Positions 7,078 to 14,370 of a stretch of 40,854 bases of DNA are shown one piece after another. The stretch is from Leifsonia sp. 71-9. Its GTDB lineage: Bacteria; Actinomycetota; Actinomycetes; Actinomycetales; Microbacteriaceae. The stretch spans positions 166,761-207,614 of the forward strand of contig NZ_MKVJ01000022.1 of the NCBI RefSeq assembly GCF_001898805.1. Direction: 5' to 3'. Positions within the stretch are counted from its first letter, which is position 1. Each line of letters begins with the position of its first letter. Below the pieces are notes generated by a model. That model saw only the letters and a list, made by a program, of their open reading frames with translations, was not told the origin of the DNA and ran no database searches. The translations under genes and the position numbers were made by a program.

Positions 7078-8058
7078 ATGGAGCAACGGACCCTGGGCAG
7101 GACCGGCCGCGAGGTCTCGGTCGTCGGACTCGGAACCTGGCAGCTCGGCGCCGACTGGGGCGACGTGCGCGAAGAGGATGCCTTCGAGGTCCTCGACGCG
7201 GCGACCGCGGCCGGCGTCACCTTCTTCGACACGGCCGACGTCTACGGCGACGGGCGCAGCGAGCAGCTCATCGGCCGGTTCCGGGCGGCCCGTCCCGATC
7301 TCCCGCTGACCGTCGCCACCAAGATGGGTCGCCGGGAGGCGCAGGACCCCGCGAACTTCACCCTCGCGAAGTTCCGCGAGTGGACCGACCGCTCGCGCCG
7401 CAACCTCGGCGTCGACACACTCGACCTCGTCCAGCTCCATTGCCCGCCCACCCCCGTCTTCTCGAACGACGCCGTGTACGACGCGCTCGACACCCTGGTC
7501 GCCGACGGCGCCATCGCGAACTACGGCGTCAGCGTCGAGACCTGCGACGAGGCGCTCGCCGCGATCGCTCGCCCGGGCACGGCCAGCGTCCAGATCATCC
7601 TCAACGCGTTCCGCCTCAAGCCTCTCGATCAGGTGCTGCCCGCGGCGCGCGCGGCCGGCGTCGGGATCATCGCCCGCGTTCCGCTCGCCTCCGGGCTGCT
7701 CACCGGCCGCTACACCGAGCAGACCGAGTTCTCGGCCGACGACCACCGCTCCTACAACCGCAACGGCGAGGCCTTCGACGTGGGGGAGACCTTCTCCGGC
7801 GTCGACTACGCCGAGGGCGTGCTCGCCGCGCGCGAGTTCGCCGCGCTCACCCCCGAAGGCTTCACCCCCGCGCAGACCGCCCTCGCCTGGATCATCGGCC
7901 AGCCCGGCGTCTCCACCGTCATTCCCGGCGCCCGCTCCGCCGAGCAGGCCCGCGCCAACGCCGAGGCCGCCCGCTTCCCGCACCTCCCCGACCTCGACCC
8001 CGCCGTCCACGCCATCTACGACACCCACTTCCGCCCCACCATCCACCCCCGCTGGTAG
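7078..8058 (+). CDS. aldo/keto reductase
   Basis: The 326-residue TIM-barrel oxidoreductase shows the complete catalytic tetrad: D51 and Y56 in FFDTADVYGDG, K82 in TKMG and H121 in QLHCPP. The C-terminal cofactor region STVIPGARSAEQARANAEAA is of the NADP(H)-binding type. Overall it resembles the general bacterial AKR group that reduces small aldehydes. The leaderless promoter at 7066 makes it its own transcription unit. It converges on the DUF559 gene across a palindromic repeat beginning 22 bp after its stop. Confidence 0.93.
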   Translation: MEQRTLGRTGREVSVVGLGTWQLGADWGDVREEDAFEVLDAATAAGVTFFDTADVYGDGRSEQLIGRFRAARPDLPLTVATKMGRREAQDPANFTLAKFREWTDRSRRNLGVDTLDLVQLHCPPTPVFSNDAVYDALDTLVADGAIANYGVSVETCDEALAAIARPGTASVQIILNAFRLKPLDQVLPAARAAGVGIIARVPLASGLLTGRYTEQTEFSADDHRSYNRNGEAFDVGETFSGVDYAEGVLAAREFAALTPEGFTPAQTALAWIIGQPGVSTVIPGARSAEQARANAEAARFPHLPDLDPAVHAIYDTHFRPTIHPRW

Positions 8059-8080
8059 CCCCCCGCCCCCGCCCCGTGCC

Positions 8081-8140
8081 GCGAGACGTGAGTAGTTGTG
8101 GGTTCGCGGGGCTTCACACCCACGAGTTGTCACGTTTCGC
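8081..8140. repeat. imperfect palindrome, left copy of a pair bracketing the DUF559 gene
   Basis: The left arm GCGAGACGTGAGTAGTTGTG and the right arm, read as its reverse complement GCGAAACGTGACAACTCGTG, match at most positions, with a 12-nt middle. The right arm also encodes the last codons (NSWV) of the DUF559 gene. The arm sequence recurs at 9073-9134. Confidence 0.75.
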
Positions 8141-9016
8141 GAGGAGTTTTCGCATGCGCGTGAGGAGCGCGGCGGGCTCGTGGAGGTCGGACGCGGTCAC
8201 GCGGACCATCCGCCAGCCGAGATCCTCCACGCGCTCCCGCCGCCGGAGGTCCTTCATCCACACCTGTCGGTCGACGCGATGGATGTCGCCCTCGTACTCG
8301 AGCGCGACCCGCTCGATGGGATAGGCGAGATCGGCCCGAGCGAGGGCCGTCCCGGCGCGGTCGAGCAGCGTGAAGTTCACTGCGGGCTCGGGAAGCCCCG
8401 CGTCGGTGAGGAGCAGGCGCAGCCGTGACTCGCCGGGAGAGTCGACGCCGGTCCGGATGGCTGGGAGCTGGGCTCGGGCGTGCTTCACTCCGCGACGCCC
8501 TGGCGAGGCCGCCACGATCGCCTCGAGGTGATCTCGCGTCGTCCACGGTGCCGTCCCCGAGACCAGGTAGTCGGCCACGGCGATCGACGAGGGGCGATCC
8601 AGCAGTGGCACCAGATCGAGCCATGTCTGCGCAGGAGAGGTCACCGGCAGGTCGCCGACCAGGGTCGGCGACCAGGCCGCGATCGTGTGGGAGCGGATGC
8701 CCGCGATCTGCGGTGACCGCTCGCCCGCCGGGACGCTGACGTGGAGCGCGTCGTCCTCCTCGCAGCGGCGCGGCAGCGGGGCGCCGAAGAGCCGCGCCGC
8801 CGTGACATGACTGAACACGATGCGCTCGTCCCGGTGGCAGAGCAGGGCTGCGCAGCGCTCGTGAAGCGTCGTCGAGACTGCCGCGATTCGCACTCCGCGC
8901 AGGGGCTTGTGCAGATCGGACGCTCGGAGACGCCCCGAGCTCACGCCGCTCCGCAGCGCATCCTGCACGTGGAAGGGCCCGCGGAGTGCCTCCGGGAGGG
9001 GTGTGATCCGTACCAT
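8114..9016 (-). CDS. DUF559/Vsr-fold endonuclease-like protein with N-terminal winged-helix/AbiEi-like region
   Basis: The 300-residue protein has an N-terminal region typical of AbiEi-like antitoxin/regulatory proteins (IVFSHVTAARLFGAPLP, about 67-83) and a C-terminal DUF559 domain. The latter carries ARADLAYPIERVALEYEGDI with D229, E240 and E242, the acidic pattern of Vsr/PD-(D/E)xK nucleases, then DLRRRERVEDLGWRMVRVTA. Such proteins are frequent in Microbacteriaceae and their role is unsettled; a defence or DNA-repair nuclease is possible. The ATG at 9016 is preceded by CAGGGT and 6 nt; ATG 9037 is the alternative. The gene lies between two related palindromes. Confidence 0.8.
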   Translation of the reverse strand: MVRITPLPEALRGPFHVQDALRSGVSSGRLRASDLHKPLRGVRIAAVSTTLHERCAALLCHRDERIVFSHVTAARLFGAPLPRRCEEDDALHVSVPAGERSPQIAGIRSHTIAAWSPTLVGDLPVTSPAQTWLDLVPLLDRPSSIAVADYLVSGTAPWTTRDHLEAIVAASPGRRGVKHARAQLPAIRTGVDSPGESRLRLLLTDAGLPEPAVNFTLLDRAGTALARADLAYPIERVALEYEGDIHRVDRQVWMKDLRRRERVEDLGWRMVRVTASDLHEPAALLTRMRKLLAKRDNSWV

Positions 9017-9072
9017 CCCCACACCCTGCCCGGACATTCCTCTCGTCCGGTCCCTTATCCACACCCCACTCT

Positions 9073-9134
9073 CGCGAGAGGTGAGTTGTTGTGGGTGGGG
9101 AGCGCCCCACACCCGCAACAACTCACGTCTCGCG
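9073..9134. repeat. near-perfect palindrome, right copy of the pair bracketing the DUF559 gene
   Basis: The left arm CGCGAGAGGTGAGTTGTTGT is matched by the reverse complement of the right arm, CGCGAGACGTGAGTTGTTGC, with one inner GGGG/CCCC pair and a short centre (AGCG). The core GCGAGACGTGAGTTGTTG is shared with the copy at 8081-8140. Confidence 0.8.
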
Positions 9135-9141
9135 GAGCCGA

Positions 9142-10353
9142 TCAGGAGGGTTGGACGGGGACGGGTTCGGTGTCGGGGATGGGGGAGGCGTCGCGGCCGC
9201 GGAGGTCGGGGTGGATGCGGTGGGCCAGGGCGGCGACCACGAATCCGACGAGGGCGAAGAGTGCGGCGGCCCAGAAGGCGCCGAGGGCGCCGAAACCGTC
9301 GATGAGGAAGCCGGCGAGGGCCGAACCGAGGGCGGCTCCGATGAGCTGGCCGGTGCCGACCCAGCCGTACGCCTCGGCGGTGTCGGAGAACTTCACGCTC
9401 GCCGACACGATCGCGAACAGCACCGCGAGGGCCGGCGCGATGCCCACGCCCGCGATGAGCAGGGTGGCCGACAGGGCCCAGGGCGACCACAGCATGAAGC
9501 TCGACAGGCTGACGCCGATGAAGACGAGGAGCATGCGCCGGGCGGTGGCCCACGGCCCGATCGGGACGTGCCCGAACGCGAGACCGCCGACGAGCGAGCC
9601 GACGGACCAGATGGCGAGGACGATGCCCGAAAGCGGGGAGCCCTCGTCGAAGGTGGCGACGACACCCGCCTCGACGGCGGCGCACGAGCCGATGAGCAGG
9701 AAGCCGACGACGGTCGCCAGCAGCACCGGCGGCCGGGTGAGCACGACGCCGAAGCGCCGCTTGCTGCGCGGGATGCGCACCCGCCCGACCTCGGGCGACG
9801 CGATGAACCAGAAGCCGCCGAGCAGCATGATCGCAACCGACATCAGGATGCCCTCGACGGTGCCGATCTGGGTGGAGACGAACGTGATCGCCACCGGACC
9901 GGCGATCCAGATGATCTCCTGCGCGGAGGCGTCGAGCGAGAAGAGCGGGGTGAGCTGCCGCGAGTTGACCATCTTGGGGTAGATGGTGCGCACGGCCGGC
10001 TGGATCGGCGGCATGCTGAGGCCGGCGAAGAAGGCGACGGCCATCGTGACGGGGATGGGCATCACGACGAGGCCGATCACGGCGACGGCGGCGGCGCAGA
10101 AGGCGAGCGTCGTCCACAGCACGACGCGCATCCCGAGCACGCCCATGAGTCGGCTCGTCATCGGGCCGGCGATGGCCTGGCCGATGCTCATGGCGGCGAG
10201 GACGAGACCGGCGGCCCCGTAGGAGTGGTGGACGCGCTCGATGTGCAGCAGGAAGGCGAGCGAGAGCATGCCGAAGGGGAACCGCGCCGTCAGCTGGGCG
10301 GCGATGATCCGCGCGACGCCGGGGGTCTTCAGAAGGCTCGAGTAACTGCTCAC
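9142..10353 (-). CDS. MFS transporter
   Basis: The 403-residue protein has about twelve hydrophobic helices of the Major Facilitator Superfamily and begins directly at the first helix (GVARIIAAQLTARFPFGMLS). The loop GPMTSRLMGVLGMRV corresponds to the family's cytoplasmic loop 2-3 motif. A similar loop in the second half (GLAFGHVPIGPWATARRM) reflects the internal duplication. The short C-terminal tail is Pro/Asp-rich. GTG start at 10353; the divergent nrd operon lies 309 bp away. The substrate is unknown; the length suits a sugar or drug exporter-like MFS protein. Confidence 0.9.
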   Translation of the reverse strand: MSSYSSLLKTPGVARIIAAQLTARFPFGMLSLAFLLHIERVHHSYGAAGLVLAAMSIGQAIAGPMTSRLMGVLGMRVVLWTTLAFCAAAVAVIGLVVMPIPVTMAVAFFAGLSMPPIQPAVRTIYPKMVNSRQLTPLFSLDASAQEIIWIAGPVAITFVSTQIGTVEGILMSVAIMLLGGFWFIASPEVGRVRIPRSKRRFGVVLTRPPVLLATVVGFLLIGSCAAVEAGVVATFDEGSPLSGIVLAIWSVGSLVGGLAFGHVPIGPWATARRMLLVFIGVSLSSFMLWSPWALSATLLIAGVGIAPALAVLFAIVSASVKFSDTAEAYGWVGTGQLIGAALGSALAGFLIDGFGALGAFWAAALFALVGFVVAALAHRIHPDLRGRDASPIPDTEPVPVQPS

Positions 10354-10427
10354 AATCCGATCACTCTATCGGGAGGGAACGACGTTCCACGAGGGTCCAC
10401 GGCCGGTGCACCACCCGCGTTCGGGGC

Positions 10428-10465
10428 TGTGGAAATGTGTATAACTCATGCACATCTGTGGACGA
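10428..10465 (-). promoter_or_regulatory. cluster of three DnaA-box-like nonamers
   Basis: On the minus strand TTATACACA (10436-10444) fits the relaxed TTATNCACA consensus. ATTTCCACA (10428-10436) and TCGTCCACA (10457-10465) each match TTATCCACA at 7 of 9 positions. In E. coli DnaA binds upstream of nrdAB; a similar role here is inference. Confidence 0.4.
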
Positions 10466-10470
10466 CACGC

Positions 10471-10486
10471 CCACTAGATGTGGGGG
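10471..10486 (+). promoter_or_regulatory. NrdR box 1
   Basis: CCACTAGATGTGGGGG fits the 16-nt consensus ACACWATATATWGTGT at the core positions (CACTA-AT-T-G-G). The partner box starts 32 bp downstream, three helical turns, the usual tandem arrangement for NrdR. Confidence 0.7.
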
Positions 10487-10502
10487 GATGGAAATGTCGG
10501 CA

Positions 10503-10518
10503 CCCCGCTATATAGTGG
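10503..10518 (+). promoter_or_regulatory. NrdR box 2, overlapping a TATAGT -10
   Basis: CCCCGCTATATAGTGG matches the NrdR consensus well in its right half. TATAGT (10511-10516) inside it is the best -10 candidate, so NrdR binding would block polymerase. Confidence 0.75.
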
Positions 10519-10526
10519 TCAAACAC

Positions 10527-10570
10527 GGATCGCCGCAGCACACGGAAATCGTCCTGCTGCGGCTCGATCC
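10527..10570 (+). promoter_or_regulatory. 5' leader hairpin 1 of the nrd mRNA
   Basis: GGATCGCCGCAGCA pairs with TGCTGCGG-CT-CGATCC: 14 bp with a 2-nt bulge and a 14-nt loop. It lies directly downstream of the predicted transcription start. Confidence 0.5.
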
Positions 10571-10581
10571 ACGGGGAAACA

Positions 10582-10613
10582 GCGCCGGACCAGCCCTTCG
10601 AGGGAGCCGGTGC
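10582..10613 (+). promoter_or_regulatory. 5' leader hairpin 2 of the nrd mRNA
   Basis: GCGCCGG pairs with CCGGTGC (one G-U pair), and inside it CCCT-TCG-AGGG forms a second stem. The leader is about 140 nt long. I could not match the whole cobalamin riboswitch consensus known from Streptomyces nrd leaders. Confidence 0.4.
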
Positions 10614-10662
10614 ACGACCATGCCGCCACTCGGGTTGACGGCAGTGCGAAGAGGGAGAGAAC

Positions 10663-13137
10663 GTGCCAATCACCGTCGTGAAGCGGAATGGCGAGCGCGA
10701 GCCGTACGACGCCAACAAGATCAACCTGGCCATCGAGACGGCGGCCCAGGGCCTGGACGACAACATCACGTGGGTCACCCAGATCGCGAGCGAGCTCGAG
10801 CTCACTCTCTTCGACGGCATCACCACGCAGCAGCTCGACGAGGCGGTCATCCAGGTCGCCCTCCAGAACGTCAAGGACGACCCGGCGTTCGACACCGTCG
10901 CCGCGCGCCTCCTCCTCAAGACGATCTACAAGCGCGTGCTCGGCGACTACGCCGACTTCGACGAGCTCGTCTCCCTGCACAGCTCGCACTTCCGCGCGTA
11001 CATCGAGCGGGGCGTCTCCGAGACCCTCCTCGACTCCCGCTTCACCCAGCTCTTCGACCTCGACCGTCTCTCCGTCGCGCTCGACCCGTCCCGCGACGAG
11101 CTGCTCAAGTACATCGGCGTCGTCACCCTCAACAACCGCTACGGCATCAAGGCCCGCAACGGCGACTCGCTCGAGGTGCCCCAGTACTTCTGGATGCGCA
11201 TCGCGATGGGCCTCTCGCTCAACGAGGCCGACCCGACCAGCCACGCGCTCGCCTTCTACGAGAAGATGTCGAAGCTCGAGTACCTGGCGGCGGGCTCCAC
11301 GCTCGTCAACGCCGGCACCGCCTACCCGCAGCTCTCCAACTGCTTCGTCATGGAGATGCAGGACGACATCGAGCACATCGCCAAGTCGGTGCGCGACGTC
11401 ATGTGGCTCACCAAGGGCACCGGCGGCATCGGCCTCTCGGTCACCAAGCTGCGCGCCCAGGGCTCGCCCATCCGCTCCAACAACACGACCTCCACCGGCC
11501 CGATCCCGTTCATGCACACGATCGACTCGGTGCTGCGTGCGGTGAGCCGCGGCGGCAAGAAGTTCGGCGCCCTGTGCTTCTACATGGAGAACTGGCACAT
11601 GGACTTCCCGGAGTTCCTGGACCTGCGCCAGAACTCGGGCGACCCCTACCGCCGCACGCGCACCGCCAACACCGCGGTGTGGATCAGCGACGAGTTCATG
11701 AAGCGCGTCCAGAACGACCAGGACTGGTACCTGTTCGACCCGCTGGAGGTCTCCGACCTCAACGAGCTCTACGGCAAGGAGTTCTCGGAGCGCTACCAGC
11801 ACTACATCGACGAGGCCGAGGCCGGCCGCATCGTGATGTTCAAGAAGATGAGCGCGCGCGCCCAGTTCAAGGACATCCTGATGAGCCTCCAGACCACCAG
11901 CCACCCGTGGCTGACCTGGAAGGACACGATCAACAACCGTGCCCTCAACAACAACACCGGCACCATCCACCTGTCGAACCTGTGCACCGAGATCACGCTG
12001 CCGCAGGACCGCGACAACGTCTCGGTCTGCAACCTGGCGTCGATCAACCTCTCCCGTCACATCGTCGACGGCAAGATGGACTTCGCCCGCATCGAGGAGA
12101 GCGCCCGCCAGGCGGTGCGCCAGCTGGACAACCTCATCGACATCACCGTGTCGAGCGTCGACGAGGCCGACTTCTCGAACCAGCAGAACCGCGCCATCGG
12201 TCTCGGCGTGATGGGCTTCACCGACATCGTCGAGCGCCTCGGCCTCAGCTACGAGAGCGAGGAGGCGTACGCCCTGATCGACGAGATCATGGAGCACGTC
12301 TCGTACGCGGCGATCGACGAGAGCGCCGACCTGGCCCAGGAGCGCGGCGCGTACCCGAACTTCGAGGGCTCGCGCTGGTCGAAGGGCCTCGTGCCCTACG
12401 ACTCGATCGCCCTCACCGAGGCCGACCGCGGCATCCCGATCACCGTGGACCGCACCATCCGCCTCGACTGGGACCGCCTGCGCGAGAAGGTCAAGGGGGG
12501 CATGCGCAACGCCACCCTGATGGCGATCGCCCCGACCGCGTCGATCGGCCTCGTCGCCGGCACGACCCCCGGCTTCGACCCGCAGTTCTCGCAGATCTTC
12601 AGCCGGTCCACCTCGTCGGGCAAGTTCCTCGAGGTCAACCGCAACCTGGTCGCCGCGCTCCAGGAGCGTGGCCTGTGGGAGGACGTGCGCGAGTCCATCC
12701 TCCGTTCGCAGGGCGACATCCAGGGCATCGAGGCGATCCCGGACGAGGTCAAGGCGACGTTCAAGACGAGCTTCCAGCTCTCGCCGCACGCCTTCATCGA
12801 GGTCGCGGCCCGCGCCCAGAAGTGGATCGACCAGGCCATCAGCCGCAACATGTACCTGGAGACCCGGGACATCGGCGACATGATGGACATCTACTACGCG
12901 GCCTGGGAGAAGGGCGTCAAGACGACGTACTACCTCCACATGAAGCCGCGTCACCAGGCCGAGCAGTCGACGGTCAAGGTCAACAAGTCCGAGGAGATCT
13001 CGGGCGGCCGCAAGGGCTTCGCGACCGTCGGCGCCGGTGCGCCGGCCGCCGCGGCCGAGCCCGCCGCCGCTCCGGCTCCCGCCGCACCCGCTCGCCGCGG
13101 GTTCGGCTTCGGAGGTCTCTCGGGAGGTGACAAGTAA
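10663..13137 (+). CDS. nrdA: class I ribonucleoside-diphosphate reductase alpha subunit, lacking its own C-terminal cysteine pair
   Basis: The 824-residue large subunit reduces ribonucleotides for dNTP synthesis. An N-terminal ATP-cone spans about residues 1-90 (VVKRNGEREPYDANKI). The barrel holds C227 (QLSNCFV), N439-C441-E443 (LSNLCTEI) and C456 (SVCNLAS), the equivalents of E. coli C225, N437, C439, E441 and C462; Y756-Y757 (TTYYLHMK) end the radical relay. After residue 775 only an Ala/Pro-rich linker follows (to GFGFGGLSGGDK), with no cysteine. The redox-active CxxC tail expected here is encoded in a separate ORF whose ATG overlaps the nrdA TAA. GTG start with AGGGAGAG upstream. NrdR boxes in the promoter indicate dATP/ATP-linked repression. 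Confidence 0.96.
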   Translation: MPITVVKRNGEREPYDANKINLAIETAAQGLDDNITWVTQIASELELTLFDGITTQQLDEAVIQVALQNVKDDPAFDTVAARLLLKTIYKRVLGDYADFDELVSLHSSHFRAYIERGVSETLLDSRFTQLFDLDRLSVALDPSRDELLKYIGVVTLNNRYGIKARNGDSLEVPQYFWMRIAMGLSLNEADPTSHALAFYEKMSKLEYLAAGSTLVNAGTAYPQLSNCFVMEMQDDIEHIAKSVRDVMWLTKGTGGIGLSVTKLRAQGSPIRSNNTTSTGPIPFMHTIDSVLRAVSRGGKKFGALCFYMENWHMDFPEFLDLRQNSGDPYRRTRTANTAVWISDEFMKRVQNDQDWYLFDPLEVSDLNELYGKEFSERYQHYIDEAEAGRIVMFKKMSARAQFKDILMSLQTTSHPWLTWKDTINNRALNNNTGTIHLSNLCTEITLPQDRDNVSVCNLASINLSRHIVDGKMDFARIEESARQAVRQLDNLIDITVSSVDEADFSNQQNRAIGLGVMGFTDIVERLGLSYESEEAYALIDEIMEHVSYAAIDESADLAQERGAYPNFEGSRWSKGLVPYDSIALTEADRGIPITVDRTIRLDWDRLREKVKGGMRNATLMAIAPTASIGLVAGTTPGFDPQFSQIFSRSTSSGKFLEVNRNLVAALQERGLWEDVRESILRSQGDIQGIEAIPDEVKATFKTSFQLSPHAFIEVAARAQKWIDQAISRNMYLETRDIGDMMDIYYAAWEKGVKTTYYLHMKPRHQAEQSTVKVNKSEEISGGRKGFATVGAGAPAAAAEPAAAPAPAAPARRGFGFGGLSGGDK

Positions 13138-13217
13138 TGAACACCGCCACCAAGATCGAGGAGTACTACGTGCCGGTCGACCCGATGGACGACCTGCAGT
13201 GCGAGTCCTGCCAGTAA
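13137..13217 (+). CDS. 26-residue peptide carrying the ribonucleotide reductase C-terminal CxxC tail
   Basis: The ATG at 13137 shares its A with the nrdA stop (TAATG). A near-perfect Shine-Dalgarno, GGGAGGTGA, lies inside the last nrdA codons 7-8 nt upstream, so independent or re-initiated translation is well supported. The product begins MNTATKIEEYYVPV and ends DDLQCESCQ-stop; CxxC at the extreme C-terminus is what class I alpha subunits normally carry to re-reduce the active site. nrdA lacks it and the ORF lies in the -1 frame between nrdA and nrdB. It may be a detached swinging-arm peptide in trans, or be joined by -1 frameshifting (no slippery heptamer seen), or reflect an assembly error. 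Confidence 0.8.
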   Translation: MNTATKIEEYYVPVDPMDDLQCESCQ

Positions 13218-13263
13218 TCACGCACTGCGCGCGCCGTCGAGTCTGAAGAGGAGAAACAGAACT

Positions 13264-14253
13264 ATGGGCATCCTGGGTACCGGGATCGAAGAGGGCCTGC
13301 TGCTCAAGCCGGTGAAGTACCAGTGGGCGATGGACCTGTACGACCAGGCCGTCGCGAACACCTGGTTCCCGAACGAGATCCAGCTCGGTGAGGACATCGC
13401 CGACTTCAAGAAGATGACCGACGAGGAGCGTCACGCGGTCACCTTCCTGATGAGCTACTTCAACCCGAACGAGCTCCTCGTCAACAAGGCGCTCGCGTTC
13501 GGTGTCTACCCCTACATCAACGCGGCCGAGGCGCACCTCTACCTCGCCAAGCAGATGTGGGAGGAGGCGAACCACTGCATGTCGTTCGAGTACGTCCTCG
13601 AGACGTTCCCGATCGACCGCGAGCAGGCCTACAACTCCCACGTCGACGTTCCGTCGATGGCCCGCAAGGAGGAGTTCGAGGTCCAGTTCATCAAGCGGAT
13701 GACCGAGCAGACCCTCGACATCACGACGACCGAGGGCAAGCAGGACTTCATCCGCAACCTCGTCGCGTACAACGTGATCCTCGAGGGCATCTGGTTCTAC
13801 TCGGGCTTCATGGTCGCGCTCTCGTTCCGTCAGCGGAACCTGCTGCGCAACTTCGGTTCGCTGATCGACTGGGTGGTGCGCGACGAGTCGCTGCACCTGA
13901 AGTTCGGCATCAACCTCATCCTCACGGTCCTCGAGGAGAACCCCGACCTGCAGACGCCGGAGTTCGCGAACGAGATCCGCCAGATGATCCTCGACGCCGT
14001 CGAGATGGAGGAGCAGTACAACCGCGACCTCCTGCCGGGCGGCATCCTGGGCCTCAACGCGAACTACATCAACCAGTACGTCCGCTACCTGGCCGACCGT
14101 CGTCTGGAGGAGCTGGGCTTCGAGGCCGAGTACAAGGTCTCCAACCCGGCGAAGTGGATGGCCACGGCCAACGACACGCTCGAGCTGGTCAACTTCTTCG
14201 AGTCGACCAACACCTCGTACGAGTCGAACGCGAAGGCGTCCACCGGACACTGA
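13264..14253 (+). CDS. nrdB: class I ribonucleotide reductase beta subunit, class Ic-like (Phe at the radical-Tyr position)
   Basis: The 329-residue ferritin-fold radical subunit has ligands readable as E70 (NPNELL), E101 and H104 (EEANHCMSF), E174 (LEGIWFY), and E208 and H211 (RDESLHLKFG). The position of E. coli Tyr122 is F108, with Y110 two residues on, as in Chlamydia class Ic (EEAIHTHAFxY); the first ligand is Glu rather than Asp, also as in class Ic. It therefore probably uses a Mn/Fe or dimanganese cofactor and no stable tyrosyl radical; class Id remains an alternative, K75 being near the first ligand. ATG 13264 has GAGGAGAAACAG upstream. Operon end marked by the hairpin at 14292. Confidence 0.95.
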   Translation: MGILGTGIEEGLLLKPVKYQWAMDLYDQAVANTWFPNEIQLGEDIADFKKMTDEERHAVTFLMSYFNPNELLVNKALAFGVYPYINAAEAHLYLAKQMWEEANHCMSFEYVLETFPIDREQAYNSHVDVPSMARKEEFEVQFIKRMTEQTLDITTTEGKQDFIRNLVAYNVILEGIWFYSGFMVALSFRQRNLLRNFGSLIDWVVRDESLHLKFGINLILTVLEENPDLQTPEFANEIRQMILDAVEMEEQYNRDLLPGGILGLNANYINQYVRYLADRRLEELGFEAEYKVSNPAKWMATANDTLELVNFFESTNTSYESNAKASTGH

Positions 14254-14291
14254 CGCACTCGCGCGCAGGCGCACGCGCGCCGAAACGCACA

Positions 14292-14335
14292 CGCCGAAGG
14301 GGCGGACCGGATACATCCGGTCCGCCCCTTCGGCG
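14292..14335. terminator. strong bidirectional terminator hairpin after nrdB
   Basis: The 21-bp arms starting CGCCGAAGGGGCGGACCGG pair perfectly around a 2-nt AC centre (in practice a 4-6-nt loop). It sits between the convergent nrdB and MFS genes. No long T-run follows on the + strand, common in actinobacteria. Confidence 0.9.
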
Positions 14336-14340
14336 TTGCG

Positions 14341-14370
14341 GCGGTCAGCGCCGGTCAGCGCCGGTCAGCG
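14341..14370. repeat. three tandem 10-bp repeats containing the MFS stop codon
   Basis: (G/C)CGGTCAGCG occurs three times in a row. On the minus strand each unit contains TGA; the innermost one (14365-14367) is the stop of the MFS gene and the other two fall in the other two frames. Confidence 0.8.

Larger units (their letters stand above)
10354..10662. other. intergenic control region of the nrd operon
   Basis: This 309-bp gene-free stretch holds three DnaA-box-like nonamers (10428-10465), two NrdR boxes (10471-10518) and two predicted leader hairpins (10527-10613). It ends with AGGGAGAG as Shine-Dalgarno for the GTG at 10663. Confidence 0.7.

Noticed and set aside
10520-10662. Cobalamin riboswitch in the nrd leader
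   Set aside because: Only short fragments resemble the B12 box, and the GGGAA/CCCGC core pairing is not found. Recorded as an unassigned structured leader instead.
13120-13140. Programmed -1 frameshift joining nrdA to the CxxC tail
   Set aside because: The tail is in the -1 frame, but there is no slippery X-XXY-YYZ heptamer and no downstream pseudoknot, while a strong Shine-Dalgarno is correctly placed. Re-initiation is the better explanation, though frameshifting is not excluded.
10519-14316. Leftward open frame of about 1265 codons antisense to nrdA and nrdB
   Set aside because: It is a low-complexity, charged translation and the opposite strand is certain coding sequence.
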